Made by a program: the position numbers and the translations under genes. Below are positions 10,940 through 24,481 of a stretch of 64,000 bases of DNA, piece by piece. The first letter of the stretch is position 1. The number at the start of each line of letters is the position of its first letter. The DNA comes from Sambucus nigra (Eukaryota > Streptophyta > Magnoliopsida > Dipsacales > Adoxaceae), in NCBI GenBank assembly GCA_949130495.1, contig OX422215.1, positions 525,321,755 to 525,385,754 on the forward strand, written 5' to 3'. The notes below the pieces were generated by a model. It had not been told where the DNA came from. It ran no database searches and saw only the letters and a list, made by a program, of their open reading frames with translations.

Positions 10940-13900
10940 TCAAAGCATTATGACGTTCATTATTGAAGGTGTGTCCAGTAAATGCTCGGGACTAGATACC
11001 TCGGTCTGAGAATGCAGATTGTAATCACCAAGGTATTTTGCAATTAAGATCCGAGGAATGGCACGAGCTGGGATCCATTCCATGTCCAAATTATATGGTG
11101 GCATAGGCAGGTCAAGAACCCCAGGATCATAATAGTCCCACAGGTAGTGTCCCTGTTCAAGCTTCAGCACACCCAAGGCATTCAACCAACCTTGCTTGTA
11201 GCCCTCGTTATTGGCATTCTGGATACGATCATCCAAATGGAATAGTGCCTCGTTGTATCCAGCCATCCAGAACTCCCTGGGCTGTTTGTGAAATTGAAAT
11301 GTTAACCTTTCAAGCTTCTCATGAAGACTCTGGATGAAAAGTTCATTAGTCTCCAACAATGATTTATTTGAAGAGAGTTGTTTTTCCATTTCTCTAACTT
11401 TCTTAGACAGTTCAGACAAAGCTTGGTTCTTAGCCATTAGTTGGAACGCTTGGTTTTCCAATACTGATTGAGTACGAGCTTTTTCAACAGTACGACGAAG
11501 ACCTCTTGGTCGTCCCCGAGCAGGTTGAGTACTTTGTTCCTTGTCAACATTCTGAGCAACTCTTCCTCGTCTACGAGAACCTCTTCCTCGTCCCCGAATA
11601 GCAGTAGAAGGCCCAGCTCTTCTCAAAGCCTCTAACTCTTCTCGCAACTTAGCATTTTCCACTTCTAAAAATGAGAATCCTTCATTGGTGACCGGTACCA
11701 AGGAAGTGGAAGATGAAGCTGCAGACTTATACTGTGCTAGCTCTTTCTGCAAATTATTATTCTCTTGCTCCAGCAGCTCTGCAATCTGTCTACATGCTTC
11801 AACTTCACCCTTTAGGGTTCTCTCCCTGACATCGTACCCAGCAAGGAGCTTTTCGTGGCCCTTCTCGGCAAAAAGATGCTGATACCTCTTCTCATACCCC
11901 TCATGCAACAGGGCAGTTGATTCTTTACACTGCTGTTGAAGTTCATCGAGAGTACCTTGCAAGTCTTCAATCATTTCGTAATAAGCCACATTATTGGCCA
12001 CAGCTCGATCAAGTAAGCCTTTCAGGTACTGATAAGCTTCGACTGCCTGCTCTAAAGCAACATGACCCAGGATGTCGGCAACTTCTGATGCACTCAATTC
12101 TGTGTGACCAGCCTTATAATATTCATGACATTGCTTCATCAGCTTTGTATCATTAGCAGATAGCATATCCATCATGGCCAGAAACTAGCAGAGAAAGAAA
12201 AAGTAATCATCAAAAAGAAGATCAAGACAGAGTACAAATAGAAAAGAGACAATCATATGGAAGAAAAAAACTCAAATTTTATTAGATCATAGTACAGAGT
12301 TACAAAGATTTTGGTTACACTTGAAAAAGAAGAAAAATGGAAAGAGAATACCGAACAACTTCACACCTTTTCCTTGTCTCCCAAGACTTTCTCAGGAGGC
12401 TGGGACGAGGAGCTCGGTTGCTCGGTTGGAACAATGAGTTGGTCGGCTAAAACTGGAACTTGTTCAGAAGGAGCAGTCAAAGATAAAAACTCCTCGTCAG
12501 CAGGTTGAGTAAGGATTAGATCACCCACTACCATTGAAAATTCTTCGGAGGCAGCTTCGTCCTCTTCTTCATCTTTAATAACTGGGGGAGGACCAGGGAG
12601 ATGCTGTTGAAATAGCTCTGAATCCTCATTAACTTTCAATTCTTGCAGGGCAACCACCCAACCATCTCGGAAGTATTTCAAACTCCCATACTGCACCTGA
12701 GTCATCATTGCTGCTACCCCCCTGTCCCATCCTTTGTCCCAATCAGTACGGAAAGATTTTTTCACCACCATTTTTCTTTTCATTTTCTCCGAGGAGAGCT
12801 TCTCGGATAGAAGATCCTCGGTGGCCTTCAACTTAGCTTCCACCTCTTCCTTCTGGCGGTTCGCTTCTCGCAGAAGGGACAATTCTTCTTCTACCATTTT
12901 CATCTTGTCTTCAAGCTCCCCAAAGCTCTTGAGATTCTTGTCATACTTATCTTTCTCTCCCTCCAAATCTTTCACTTTATTTTCCAACTGCACCTTTTCT
13001 GCCTCAACTGCAGCCAACTTCTTCTCCCATTCAGCCCTATCCTCGTCATACTTTTGACGGGAATCCTTCAAAGATTTGGTTAACCCCAAAAAAGCATCCT
13101 CCACTCCAGACGAGGAACTAGAAGCCTTGATTGCTTCATCCTTCTTCACAATGGTGTTAAAATAACTCACCAGCTAAAAAAAGAAGATAATGATAAGTCA
13201 TCACAGAGATACATGTATCGATGGAAAGAAAGATAATTCAGATTAAGAGAAACTTACTGAAGCAATGTGATGAGTAGCCAGGGATGTAAGCATATCCCTA
13301 GACATATTCACCTCAATTCCTTGGACCTCAGGAATAATCCAAGTCTTTACCGAGCTCACCGCAGAGCTCGGGGGAATAATAGTTGGGACACCAGCTCCAC
13401 TAACTTATAGCTGGGGAATGGTTTCAGCCAAATTGACCGAGGATGATTTCTTCAGTCTCCTCGGTGGCATTTCAACAGTCTCAACCAAAGAAGAGCTTTT
13501 GGTTGGAGAGATGATAACTACTTCCACAGGTGTATTTTTCTTGCTCGGAGCCACTGGGGGCTTCTCGGCAGCCTTCTGAGGAGCAACAGAAGGGGCAACA
13601 TCTATTTTCTTTGTCCCCTTTTGGACATCAGTTTTGTTTCTTTTCCCATCTCCAGCAGAGGTGGTCTCCTCAAAGAGAGCAGGAACTCTTCTTTTGCCCA
13701 TTTTCTGACTTAGAGGAATGTGAGATTCTGGAGAAGAGTCCTCAGGAATTGACACTAGGTCACTAGTGCTAACCACAGGACGAGCAGTAAAGGATGATAT
13801 ATAGCTCCTGTAATGCAACAAGTATGAAGCAGACCCGATGTGCTCGTCTGCAACTTTCTGATGCAAACTCCAGATAAGTTTCAAATGCTTAATATTTACT

Positions 13901-14508
13901 TCTGATTCTTTTGGAGTATTTCTTTTGCTGTCAACTGCAAACAAATACATATTGAAATGTCAATCACACATTTATTCAAACATAATGAGATCATAATTTC
14001 AGAAATAAAATAAGATGAAAATAACCTATCCCGTTGCCATATGGAGGGCATCTGGGACCTTGATATACTTCTTCTCCAATCAAAGGGGCATGTTGCTAAT
14101 TTTTGATAACTACCCCATGTTCAAAATAATCGCTATTGGCATCAGGGAGGTTGATTACTAAATCCCTATTCAAAATCTAGTTTTTAAATAAAAAACATTG
14201 TTATACACAATCTCAGGAATTCCTATGCGGGTTCCATGAGTTTGATTTAACCTATACACCCCATTAACTATTCTCCATGTGTTGGGGGCTATTTTTGCAG
14301 GGACAACATCGAAATACTGACAGAACTCTAAGCACAAAGGGTTTGGTGGAAAAGAAAATCTACATTCAGTAATAAAGAGGCTGGGGAACCAGTGTCCCTC
14401 TGCCAAACGAAAATAATCTAAAGGCTCAGAAAGATTTTCCAGAGTTACCTAAGATGGAATAAAAAAATTAGAACGGAATTTCTCAAGAGATTCAATAACA
14501 TAAACCAT
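10940..14508 (-). pseudogene. Tat-1 antisense spliced gene (PF04195-like plus coiled coil)
   Basis: Four exons on the minus strand: 14508-14026, 13934-13258, 13173-12352, 12184-10940. Introns are 13935-14025 (GT...TTTGCAG), 13174-13257 (GTAAGT...TTTTTTTAG) and 12185-12351 (GTATTC...TCTGCTAG). All three junctions keep frame. The start ATG 14508-14506 has good context (ACCATGG). Exon 1 resembles the 'putative gypsy type transposon' family PF04195 (PPNPLCLEFCQYFDVVPAKI, APNTWRIVNGV). Exons 3-4 encode long coiled coils plus a Gly/Arg-rich patch (RGRGRGSRRRGR). Lesions: TAG near 14463, a frameshift near 14170, TAG near 14107, TAA near 13408, and TGA 12363-12361. Function in the family is unknown. 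Confidence 0.8.
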
Positions 14509-14918
14509 GGTGAATAAAAGAAATGAAGAAGAAGGAAGAAGATCTTACAGGAAAAAGGAGATTTGTTGACAATAAACGAAGAAAGGGATGAACGCACAAG
14601 AGAGAGAAAGACTGTGGAAAACTCGAAAGCAGAAATTGGAAAGGGTAGAAGACGATGGGATTGCCTATGAAGCTTAGATACTTTGCCTTGGGAAACGGCA
14701 AAAGAAATGATTACAAAAAGAAACTATTACGTTACCGACGGCTAAAAGGACAAAAAGTGCACGAAGATCGAAGCGCTTATAAAAATTCAAAAAGGCGGAT
14801 TCTGCGAATTAGGAAGACATTCGAACATGGAGAAAATGCTCCTAAAAACTAGGAAGGTCATTTAATATTGCCATATACCGAGAAAGAATGTTCCATACTC
14901 CTCAAATTTCGAAATATG
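14509..14918. other. Leader region of the antisense gene
   Basis: About 410 bp between the antisense start codon and the PPT. On the minus strand it is CT-rich toward the gene, like a plant 5' leader. A TATAAG-like sequence (minus, about 14775-14780) is only weak promoter evidence. Plus-strand open frames here look incidental. Confidence 0.4.
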
Positions 14919-14934
14919 AAACATTGGGGGCTTC
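14919..14934 (+). other. Polypurine tract of Tat-1
   Basis: AAACATTGGGGGCTTC directly precedes the 3' LTR start TGTTGATACC. This ATTGGGGGC form is common at Tat 3' ends and primes plus-strand synthesis. Confidence 0.75.
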
Positions 14935-15456
14935 TGTTGATACCAAAATTAATATGCTAATATAGACGAATCATAAGAAGACACATGCCGATCTACGTGG
15001 CACAATAGCAACGAGGAAGTCTATTTCCCCGACCAACTCCAAAGCTCCGAGGAACTCCAACGCTCCGAGGAACTCAAACACTCCGAGGAACTCCTGAACG
15101 ACGAGCAACCAAGGCGGTCCGAGCTGTATCTCGACCACAGCATTGATTGCCAGATAATCAATAGTTCAACTATTCATTGAATGCTTATCATACTGACGTA
15201 TACTCTTAAAGGGCATTAATTGTTTACCCTTTCACATGTACAGCCTAAGGGATATAAATACATTGTATCACCCTCATTCTAAGGGACCGGATTTTCTTGA
15301 TAGAATTACATATCGAGAACTCCAAAACACTTGGCAATAACAGAAACAGTGAACGTAGGCCATTCTTATAAGGCTGAACCACTTTAAAATTCTTTGTCTC
15401 ATTTATATTTATCTGTGATTAAATAATTAGAAGCAATCTAATTTTTTACATCAACA
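14935..15456 (+). repeat. 3' LTR of Tat-1
   Basis: A 522-bp LTR with inverted ends TGTTGAT...ATCAACA. The TATA box TATAAATA is at 15253-15260. It is complete, so it shows what copia-1 removed from the left LTR. It differs from the left LTR by scattered substitutions and one extra 18-bp unit. Confidence 0.95.
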
Positions 15457-16854
15457 GTGGGGTCAAATTAGACTCACCCAGTAAGGTTGGACTTAGAGAG
15501 AGTCAGACGAAACGTTGAAGAGAACCAACAGTGGAAATTCTAGAAATGCCGAAATGGAGTGTGTTAGCCAATGAAGGTAAAATATCTGAAGGCTTGGAAA
15601 TATTTCGGAGTGTGGATAATAGGGAGTGAAAATTTAGGGTAAAATTTTTCTTAGCTCGTAAGAGCAGAGTTACAATGGTGGGAGGCAACCACCACACTTA
15701 GAAGTGGAATGTTCTATCAAGAGAAAGCGCATAGGTATAATTTGACCATAAGTTCCTTCATCAGATGTTCAGGATAATATGTGAACGTTTTGAACTCACA
15801 TAAGAGGGTCGGACAAAGGTCAATTTGTGAAAAGAAATTTAATCAATTAGCGAACCTTGCACCGGATGAAGTAGGTGAAATGGAGAAGAGGACTTTAAAG
15901 GGAAAAATTAAGTTGCAAGAAGAATGGCTCGTACTTTTGGAGAATTCTGTTTGGACAGTAATGCAAATGGTAACAATGTCGCATTTTATCAATATGGATG
16001 TTAAGACTTCCTTGTGCGGGGATCTACAAGAATCGGACTAAGACTGGGGAAACAGTGTTGGTGAAGCACCACGCGAGGGAGGCCCATCAGGGGACCAGTT
16101 TAAATGATTCGGATAGCCAAAATTTTTACCGAACGATAGTGAATTCAGTAAGGGCTGTTAAAGCCAGCAACATGTTCCTTAGGGATAACAAAGTTAAGGG
16201 AACAAAGGGGGTATCCATCAGAATTGAGACTACCAAAGTTCGAGGGAAGGACAACCCCAACATGTTCAGTATGACCGAAGATAAGTGGGTTTTGTGTAGA
16301 GGCTTTTTGGGGAGAGTAAAACCCCATGTGTTAAAATTTTCTTAAAGTGAGTAAAGGGATAAGGGTATGGTGCCTAGCTAGGGATATAGTTAATGTAATT
16401 TTTGATTCGGTTTAGACAAGCATGTTAGGTCCAATAATCATTTAAGCAGCCAGGACGATTGGCAAGGTAGATGTACGAGTTTTACCCTTAGAGGATGATG
16501 CGTATTTTATGTGACACGAACGAGTTACTACATTTTTATAATTGTTAGATTCGCATGTGAGACGAGTTTAGTGTATATATCGACTACGCTATTATTATGT
16601 GAACATTTTCCCTGGTATAGCGGGGTTACCTTTAGTGTATCCGCGGAGGATGAATGAGTGTATCGATAGTGGTATATACTTTATTGATATTACTCATTTT
16701 AGTGATGTGTTATACGAGTATGATATTATCCTGATTATGATTTTATAATAATGCTTAAACCGATAGTGGGCGAATGTCGCAAGTCTATCGGGGTTACTAC
16801 CTTAGTGTAAGATGTTTTGTTCTAGCGAGACCTCACCTGCGAGGGGGTCGTGAT

Positions 16855-16990
<136 letters not shown>

Positions 16991-19309
16991 TAATGGTCTC
17001 GGATACTCGATCTCGGTATGTGTAGGGACTTTATTAATATAATTTGGAGTGTATTGAGTTTACTGTTCAGTGAAAAGATTTAGCTTGTTATTATGTTTAA
17101 TGCTCAGCAGTAGGTAATAGGAAGAGCGCATTGTTATTTCAGAGACTTGGGAGTTAAGACTCATAGCTGTATGTTTGGGGACAGGATTTCGAGATCCCCA
17201 ATTTTAAGTGCACGATGTTTATGGAATGTGATTAACACCAATGTTAAGTGACAGTGTCTTTCAAAGGAAGTTCCTTGTTTAAGTATAATTGTGTAAGGAG
17301 ATGTAATTTTAGTCTCAAGATCCGGGAATATAGGGGTACATGTTATGGATTGAGGGCTTAACGGATTTTGATGACCGACAATGTTAGGTAGTAGTGTATT
17401 GAGGGGATTCCTTGTTTGGATTTTTCTTTGCAAGACATCCCATGCATGAAACTTAGCATAAGGCTGGTAGTAGGGAGATGTTTGTGCATTATTCCATGAG
17501 TTCGGTACCTCGGTCGTTGTAAAGTTATGTAGTTATAACTGTAAGTTAAAAGGTAAATTACAGTATAAGGACAATAGAGCCAGTTGTGTGGTCGGGTTGA
17601 AGGATGGAATGATGTTAAGGAGGATTTAGAACTTCAAATTCTGGGGTAATCTAGAATGCCCAAGTGGTATATCCACGTTGCGAATACAGGGGCGATAAAG
17701 AATTAGGCGTATGTATGAAGCGTATATGATGTTTAAACTCGTATGCACGGTTTATAGGGGGTATGGACACCTTGGTTTTCTGGTGTCAGAATCATCAGAA
17801 GAAGAGACATGGAAATATATGGACGAAATTTATGCTTGTGGGGATAATATGACAAAATGGAAGTGGTAGAGTGGATTAAGTGTCGTGAGAGAAGGATGAG
17901 AATCCATATATTCATGTGCGATCAGAGTATCACGTCCGAACTTGGTGGAAAGGCAGTGGGAAGCCATTTAAAAAGTGGGTATCCCTTGAGAAGACAAATA
18001 TTTAACTATTATGGACAAATTGGAGTGGAGTTCTACCCAGTAGAATATTGAAAGTGACTTGAGCATAAATAGAGTGTTGATTTCAATAAGGTATAAAGAG
18101 TCCAGAAGTGCACATCGTGGTAAAAAGTGCACGGGGCAGAACTTTTGGTATACGCCGAGGGAAGAAGAGGTCTATTAATTACCCCTTAATGGGAGGAATT
18201 ATAAGTGGAAGGCGGTGTTGACTGGGACATAATGAGTAGGCCCCACGTGCACCACTTATAGATATCAATCGATTGGAGTAAGAGTAGCAACCATAAAATT
18301 TGGTATCAAGCCGACAATTCCAGTAGTGGAAGAGTCATGTTGGTAAATTTCTTTGATGGGTTGCCAACCTAAATATAAGTAACGAGTTCCTTCGAATGTG
18401 TGGAACGGGTTGTCCAGAAGTAAAGTAATTGTTATATCCTTGGGTGATTTACATTATTAGATAGTGATCTCTCTGGTACGTGGGGATGAGATCCTTGTAA
18501 CCCACCTTCAATATAGGGTATCAAGAAGTAGTGGGGATAACGTTTCGTTTTGAGAAGGTTGTATCACCTTTAGCCTGAGAAGTAGGCACAAGGTTATTGA
18601 CGACTGGTGGAGCTGTATGAAAGTAATTTTGCACTCATTGCGATCATTTCATTTCCAAAATGAGTATAGCTAGTAAGTTAAGTACAATATGGTAAATGGG
18701 AGAGGATATTACCTAATAGTAGAGTTGTGTGAAAGCACCCGTACCTATTTATAGTGGAAAAGGTGCTTACAGATGTTTTGTGTAGATAAACCTTACTATC
18801 CTTCCTATGGATGCTTAGAGGTGAGCGAATTATCAGAGTTTTGGGATTAGTTATAAGTTAGAGTCCGATGACTAAAATGGGATAAGACCAATCATTTTAA
18901 GTGGATTTTTACTTTTGTAAAAGTCACAACACCGGCAATAAAGATTCAAAGAACGGATAAGAGTATTCAGATGTTCTATGGTTTCTCCCAGGATGGGAGT
19001 TTTGTGTTTAGATAAACGCGGGAGTTGATACGAAGTGAGGTGCGAACTCCCAATGAATTTGGGATAATACGGCCAATGATGTAGAGGCTATTCTTATTCG
19101 AATGTTTTTTAGTAAGAGCACAATGTGAGGTGAAATTATTGAGGCGTGACCCTATAACTGATAAAGTTTCGAGAGTGTTCAACAAGCTTGTTGTGAAGCG
19201 GGGGTTGTAGTGATTGAGCCTTACATTGAATTTTGTTTTGAGTACTAGAGGCTACCTAATTTTTCCAGGTATGCCTTACTTTTATGAATTTCGGGACCAA
19301 ATTCTGTTA

Positions 19310-19323
19310 TTAGGGGGGAGGTA
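19310..19323 (+). other. Polypurine tract of the Tekay-like element
   Basis: TTAGGGGGGAGGTA immediately before the LTR start TGTAATACCCC. Confidence 0.75.
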
Positions 19324-22292
19324 TGTAATACCCCATATTTCTATGGATTTTAATTATGAGATTAATTAAATGAAATTGCTTTTAATTGTGGGATTAATTA
19401 AATTAATTTGGGATAATTAATTGGAAATTAATTCGAATTTAAATTACTAGCGAGACGAGAGTTAGTATTTGATTATGATGATAATGTTGAATATTACTGA
19501 GTGATTATGGTAATATGTGATTATTTAATTTATTAAAATTATCGTGAGTTGAAAATACGGCAATTTCGGTAATTAAGTTGGGTCGCGCGTGTCAGTCGTG
19601 TCAAGACCCAATTTAATGGATTTAAAAGTAATTTATTTTTATGTCATCGGTATGATCATTTTGAATGCTCCAACGTGTCCACAAGGGTCTAGATAGTCAA
19701 AAAAACACTACCCGAGGGTTGAGTTTGGGTCCCGGGGCATTTTTAAGCCTAACAGGCAACCCGAGGGGGTATATTAGTCATTTCTATTTTTGGTGAATAG
19801 TAACCTCCGAAAATTAGGTTTGGTATATCAAAAAACCCTTAGGGCTATTAGTTCCATTAAGTGTTAAACACAAGAGAGAACAACGTTAGAAGAAAGGAAG
19901 GGTTTCAAGAGAGTTCCAAGGCCTCATAACCACCATACACCACCATTATCGCTGGATTTATGACCGGAAAGAGAGGGAGGACAAACCATTATCGTCATCA
20001 AAGGATAAGAAACTTCCAATTAGAGGCAAGTGATTTATCTTGCAATAATTTATGGCATATACTTTACATGATAGTTTAGGTTTGATGTCAATATATGCAT
20101 AATGGCAAAAATATGAATTTGGAGACTTAATAATTGATTTTGGGTATGTTTGCATGTAGTGGTTCTTCTAGAAATGTTTGATGAATAAAATTACAAATTA
20201 AGGGTTAAGAATCACGAAATTTAATTGAGGATTCTGATGATTATGGAAGAAATAGTGATGTATTAGGGTTGTAGTGAAATTCATGACTTTTAATCCAAGA
20301 AAACGATGTTCTAGGATAGTTTGATGATTCTTGAATGTTAAAACTTGTATATTTATGTTGGTTTAATGATTAGTAAACTTACTTGGGAGATTGGGATGTT
20401 GTAATGGAGGATTTGGGGTGTAATATTTGAAGAAACCGTAACTGTTAAAGAAATTTCGGGCAAATACCTGATCGATCGACCATTTTCCTCGATCGATCGA
20501 CCCCTCCTGATTTTTGTAGATTGTTTCCCTTTAAGATTTGACAAATCCCAAGCTTGTAATAAATCTTAGGGTATTTCATAGAATGTTATGGGACATGGGT
20601 ATGTTCAATAGGATTGTAGTTGTGCCCGAAAAATGTTATAACAATTGGGATTGAATGGGATACTTACGGGTGTCTGTCGAATGAGATACCGTTAGAAAAT
20701 TTATAAATTGGGATTGAAATTTAGGTTAATGATAACTTAAGGTTAGAAATAGTAGAATAGGTATTTTGAATTACTTAGATAACCTTGAAGACTAGTGGGT
20801 GACTTAGTAACCCTATGAGGTAGGTTTTAGTATTCGGACTTATACGATGAGAGTTGTAGCGCTAAACATATTACGTGGAATATTCAGGATGACACTATAA
20901 TACGTATGGGACTTAAGATATAGGGATGGTGTATACCTATATAAATATGATGATTATCTAAGTTGTGTGATTATGTAGTATCTGGATTATTGTGTGTATG
21001 ACATACTTACCATACTTGCTATCACGGGAGATTAGTTTTCGAAAAATGACCATCTTATCTTTGTGTGACTTCAGGGGGGGGGGGATTTAGATTGGTACCT
21101 TAAGGACATAGGACTGCGAATGACTTATTTGTGAGTTGATAAGTCAGATGACCATGGGAGCGTAGGTATGTTCGTGACCCATGGGTATGTGAACTATGTT
21201 TGCCTCCAATATGTGTGATTTGTGTTGAGACAGTTCATGAGTGATTCAGAACACGTGATCCTTATGTACATGATGCACATGGATTTGATAGCAGAGTATG
21301 AGTGCATCGCAGATTTGCCTAGGGGTTCCATATATGTATACATGTACTGAGAGTGATTTATATATGTACTTGTGACTGGTTCACTGTTGCTTAATAAATG
21401 TGAAAAACTAAGATATTTGAATGGGCTAAGAATGTGAGAATTTAAATAACACTTGAGATAAGTAATTTAATGAATGTGAAAATGCGATATACATATGACT
21501 TGTTTAGGTAATATGAGTAGATACCCTATGTTAGAATGTGAAAGAAGGAGTTAGTACAGACTAGTGAGATAGTGGCATAACTATGATGGGATTTAGAGAA
21601 TACGTTAGGCGTGCATAATAGTTGAGGGGTGAGGATCTCAGGTGAGGTCGTGTGACTAACATGTTTAATATATGTGTTGTTTAATATTGTGATTTAAACA
21701 CTTGCTGTTTTTAAAATATTTTCACCTCAGGCCTTGATCCGTTTGCTTTCAAATCTATATCTTTTTGTAAAAATATTTCGGTGCCCAGCCGCAGGGACGC
21801 CAAGCATAGGATTCCATTCCGATGACGTGTTGTAGCTGCTGTGGAAGCTACATGATCTCGGTATTAGACGCTTCTACATTTATCATTGGCTACTTTAGAG
21901 TCATTCGTATCAAGTCATGTCGCCCATTCTTATTTAGAGGTTGTAGATACATACTTTCATTATTTCATATATTGGTTTATTTATTCAGACTCTTGTATTG
22001 GGACTTTATTTTGCTTTGGTATTATTATCGGAGTGTTTACTCCAGACTCAGGTTTTTTATTTACGTTGGTTATTTATATGAGATTGTTATGCGATTGATG
22101 GATGAGGATTTAATTGCTTGGATAATTGTTAACTTAAGTAATAAAATTTGGCATCTCTGTATTTAAATATCAGCTGGCTAGTAATTAACTAAATGTTTTT
22201 TGACAGTGATGCTAAGACTGAACCAACTTGATATTCTGTATTAATTTAATAAAGGAGTAGCTACCCGGTATTTAATTAGTCGGGGTGTCACA
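19324..22292 (+). repeat. 3-kb LTR of the Tekay-like element
   Basis: TGTAATACCCC...GGGGTGTCACA, 2969 bp. It contains the stretch CAGCCGCAGGGACGCC (about 21787), in a position and style usual for Tekay LTR ends, a pair of CGATCGATCGACC repeats near 20472 and 20493, and a G run at 21077. No gene is seen; small open frames near 21822-22166 are unsupported. Confidence 0.85.
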
Positions 22293-22329
22293 TAGGTCAT
22301 GTAAAAAATTTATAAAAGCATTGTAAGTA

Positions 22330-23100
22330 GATATTTTTCTTGTAGTGGGTCCTCATAATTGACCTCAGCTTGTAAAACTGGTCGACACAACTTTAGGTTC
22401 TCAGAATTGACCTCGTCCCTCAGAATTGGTCGTCATAACCTTTGTTCCTCAGAATTGACCTCGGCCTGTAGAAGTGATCGATAAATTGTAGTTCCTCAAA
22501 ATTGACCTTGGCTCGTAAAATTAATCGTCATAACTCAAGCTCCTCAGAATTAACCTCGACCCCCAGAATTAGTCATCACAGCTCAAGGTCCTCAGAATTG
22601 ACCACAACCCTCATAATTAGTCTTCATAACGTTAGGTCTTTAGAATTGATATTGGCCAGCAGAATTTTTCGTCACAACTTTAGTCTCTCATAATTGAACT
22701 TGGCTCTAAAATTTGGTTGTCGTAACTTAAGGTCCTCAGAATTGACTTGGCCTTCAGAATTGGTTGTCCCAACTTTAGGTCCTTAAAATTAACCTCGCCC
22801 CTCACAATTGGTCATCCCCAGCACAACTTTAGGTCCTCAGAATTGATCTCAACCCACTAGATCTATTATCGTCGTCTCTTTAGGTCCTCAAAATTGACCT
22901 CGACCTGCTAAATCGGTCATCTTCGTCTCCTTAGGTCCTCATAATTGACCTCGGCCCGCTGAATTGGTCACCCTATCCCCTTTGAATAAAACCCAGCACA
23001 TCCTTGACCCACTGAATCGGTCATCATTTTATCCTTAGGTCCTTGGAACAGACCTCGACCCTCTGAATCGATCAACCTCAACCTCTAGGTTCACATAATT
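22330..23100. repeat. 48-bp minisatellite in the Ogre-A 3' region
   Basis: About fifteen degenerate units of roughly 48 bp, each with two half-units: CTCAGAATTGACCTCG and CAGAATTGGTCGTCA, then ACTTTAGGTC. The GACC and GGTC halves are complementary. The homologous array in Ogre-B is at 58195-58760, also with period 48. Confidence 0.85.
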
Positions 23101-23188
23101 CACCTAAAATACTCTTCCCCAAAGTCAATGTGGTGTCTACCATTCGATGGCCTTCAATGGTTCCAAGCTTTCCCGATAAAGGAATCTC

Positions 23189-24481
23189 TATAGACACCCC
23201 ATCTTAGGACCCTCTAATCACCTCCTTAGGTTCTTAGCACTCACTCACTCACCATAAACCCTAGGTCATACTTGGATTACTAATCTAGAAGACACCGAGT
23301 ACTCCCAGGCACCATTTGACTGTGGTCAACTTTGTTATCCTAACAAAGCTTAATGAATCTTTAAAGGGCTCTGAATTATCTTTCTAATGGTCCACCCCAT
23401 GCATGAATCGGCCTTATAGTACGAACGAACGGTCCATTTTATTCTAAAAATTAATCTAGAGATTATCAGATGCTCTCGGCCCCCAATTAACTCCTATTAA
23501 CTTTCTCATCTGATTGAAGCTCAATAAATCATTGAAGAACTTTGAATACCCTTTTTAAAAGTTTGCCTTGTGTGCGACTCGGCCTTACAATATAGACAAA
23601 TGGTCCTTTCTACCCCGAAAACTATTTTAAAGGCCACCAGGCACTCTCGGACCCCATTTGACTCCGTTAAATTTTTTCTTCTGAGTGAAGATCAATGAGT
23701 CTTCAAAGGGATCTGAATCCCCTTTTCAACGATTCTACATGTGCGCCAATCGGCCTTACGTTATAGGAGAACGATCTATTTTACCACCAAAACTGATATA
23801 AAGGACCTTGGGTATTCCTGGGCCCCGTTTGACTCCAATCAATTCTCCATCTTAAGAGAAGCTCAATGAATATACTAAGGTATCTTAATTCCCTTTCCAA
23901 TGGTCCACCCCATGTGCAAATCAGCCTTACGGTACAAACGAAGGACTCATTTTATTCTGAAGGTTCACTGGGCACTTTCGGGCCTCATTTGACCTTGGTC
24001 AACTCTCCAAACCGAACGAAGATAAATGAAATCTAAAGGGGCACTAAATACCTTTTCCAATGGTCCTTCCCATGAACAAATCAACCTTACAGTTGGACAA
24101 ACAATCCGTTTTCCTTCAAAAACTTCCTGTCCAATGACCGACGGGTGCTTGCAGGTCTGTTTGACCTCGATTAACTCTCGGACTAGGGAGTGGCTTAGTG
24201 GATTCTTAAAGGGATCTAAATACCCTTTCCTACGGTTTGGTTCATGCACGATTCTGACTTACGAATTGTGTTTTACGACCGATTTTCCAAAAAACCTATC
24301 CCGCAGGACCCTGAGTCTCGTATTCTATGCCAATAGGAAGGTCCCAAATCATGATGATCGACACCCCCCTTGGCCCAATAAATAGAGGCCATAACCTCAT
24401 TTGGAAAATCACCCCTGAACATTCCTCTCAGGAATTCAGAGAACATTATCTCGAATTCAGATTTGTCCTAAAAAGACAATT
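23189..24481 (+). repeat. Ogre-A 3' LTR, first part (to the copia-2 insertion)
   Basis: Begins TATAGACACC where Ogre-B has TGTAGACACC, a G-to-A change in the terminal TG. It matches 37922-39060 of Ogre-B throughout, including motifs around CATTTGAC and GGTCAAC. A degraded TATA position (CAATAAATAGAGG, about 24377) corresponds to TATAAAAG of Ogre-B. It ends at CAATT, the target site of copia-2. Confidence 0.85.

Larger units (their letters stand above)
3306..15456 (+). mobile_element. Ty3/gypsy Tat-lineage element Tat-1
   Basis: A 12.1-kb plus-strand element: truncated 5' LTR, PBS, gag, PR, RT, RNase H, second (archaeal-type) RNase H, integrase, repeat-rich 3' region, antisense spliced gene, PPT, 3' LTR. 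The order with a second RNase H before integrase and an antisense gene near the 3' LTR is diagnostic of the Tat lineage. The first 16 bases of the 5' LTR were displaced by the copia-1 insertion. The right flank is GTGGG; the left target copy is outside the window. Confidence 0.92.

Noticed and set aside
14655..14852. Plus-strand 65-codon Lys/Arg-rich frame
   Set aside because: It overlaps the leader of the antisense gene, lacks homology, and lies at the Tat-1 3' end where no sense gene is expected.
21822..22166. 114-codon frame in the Tekay-like LTR
   Set aside because: No motif; it falls in the terminal part of an LTR and composition explains it.
22330..23100. Possible CRISPR-like or satellite array
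   Set aside because: The units are tandem without unique spacers, are diverged, and match the 3' region of Ogre-B; this is a plant retroelement minisatellite.
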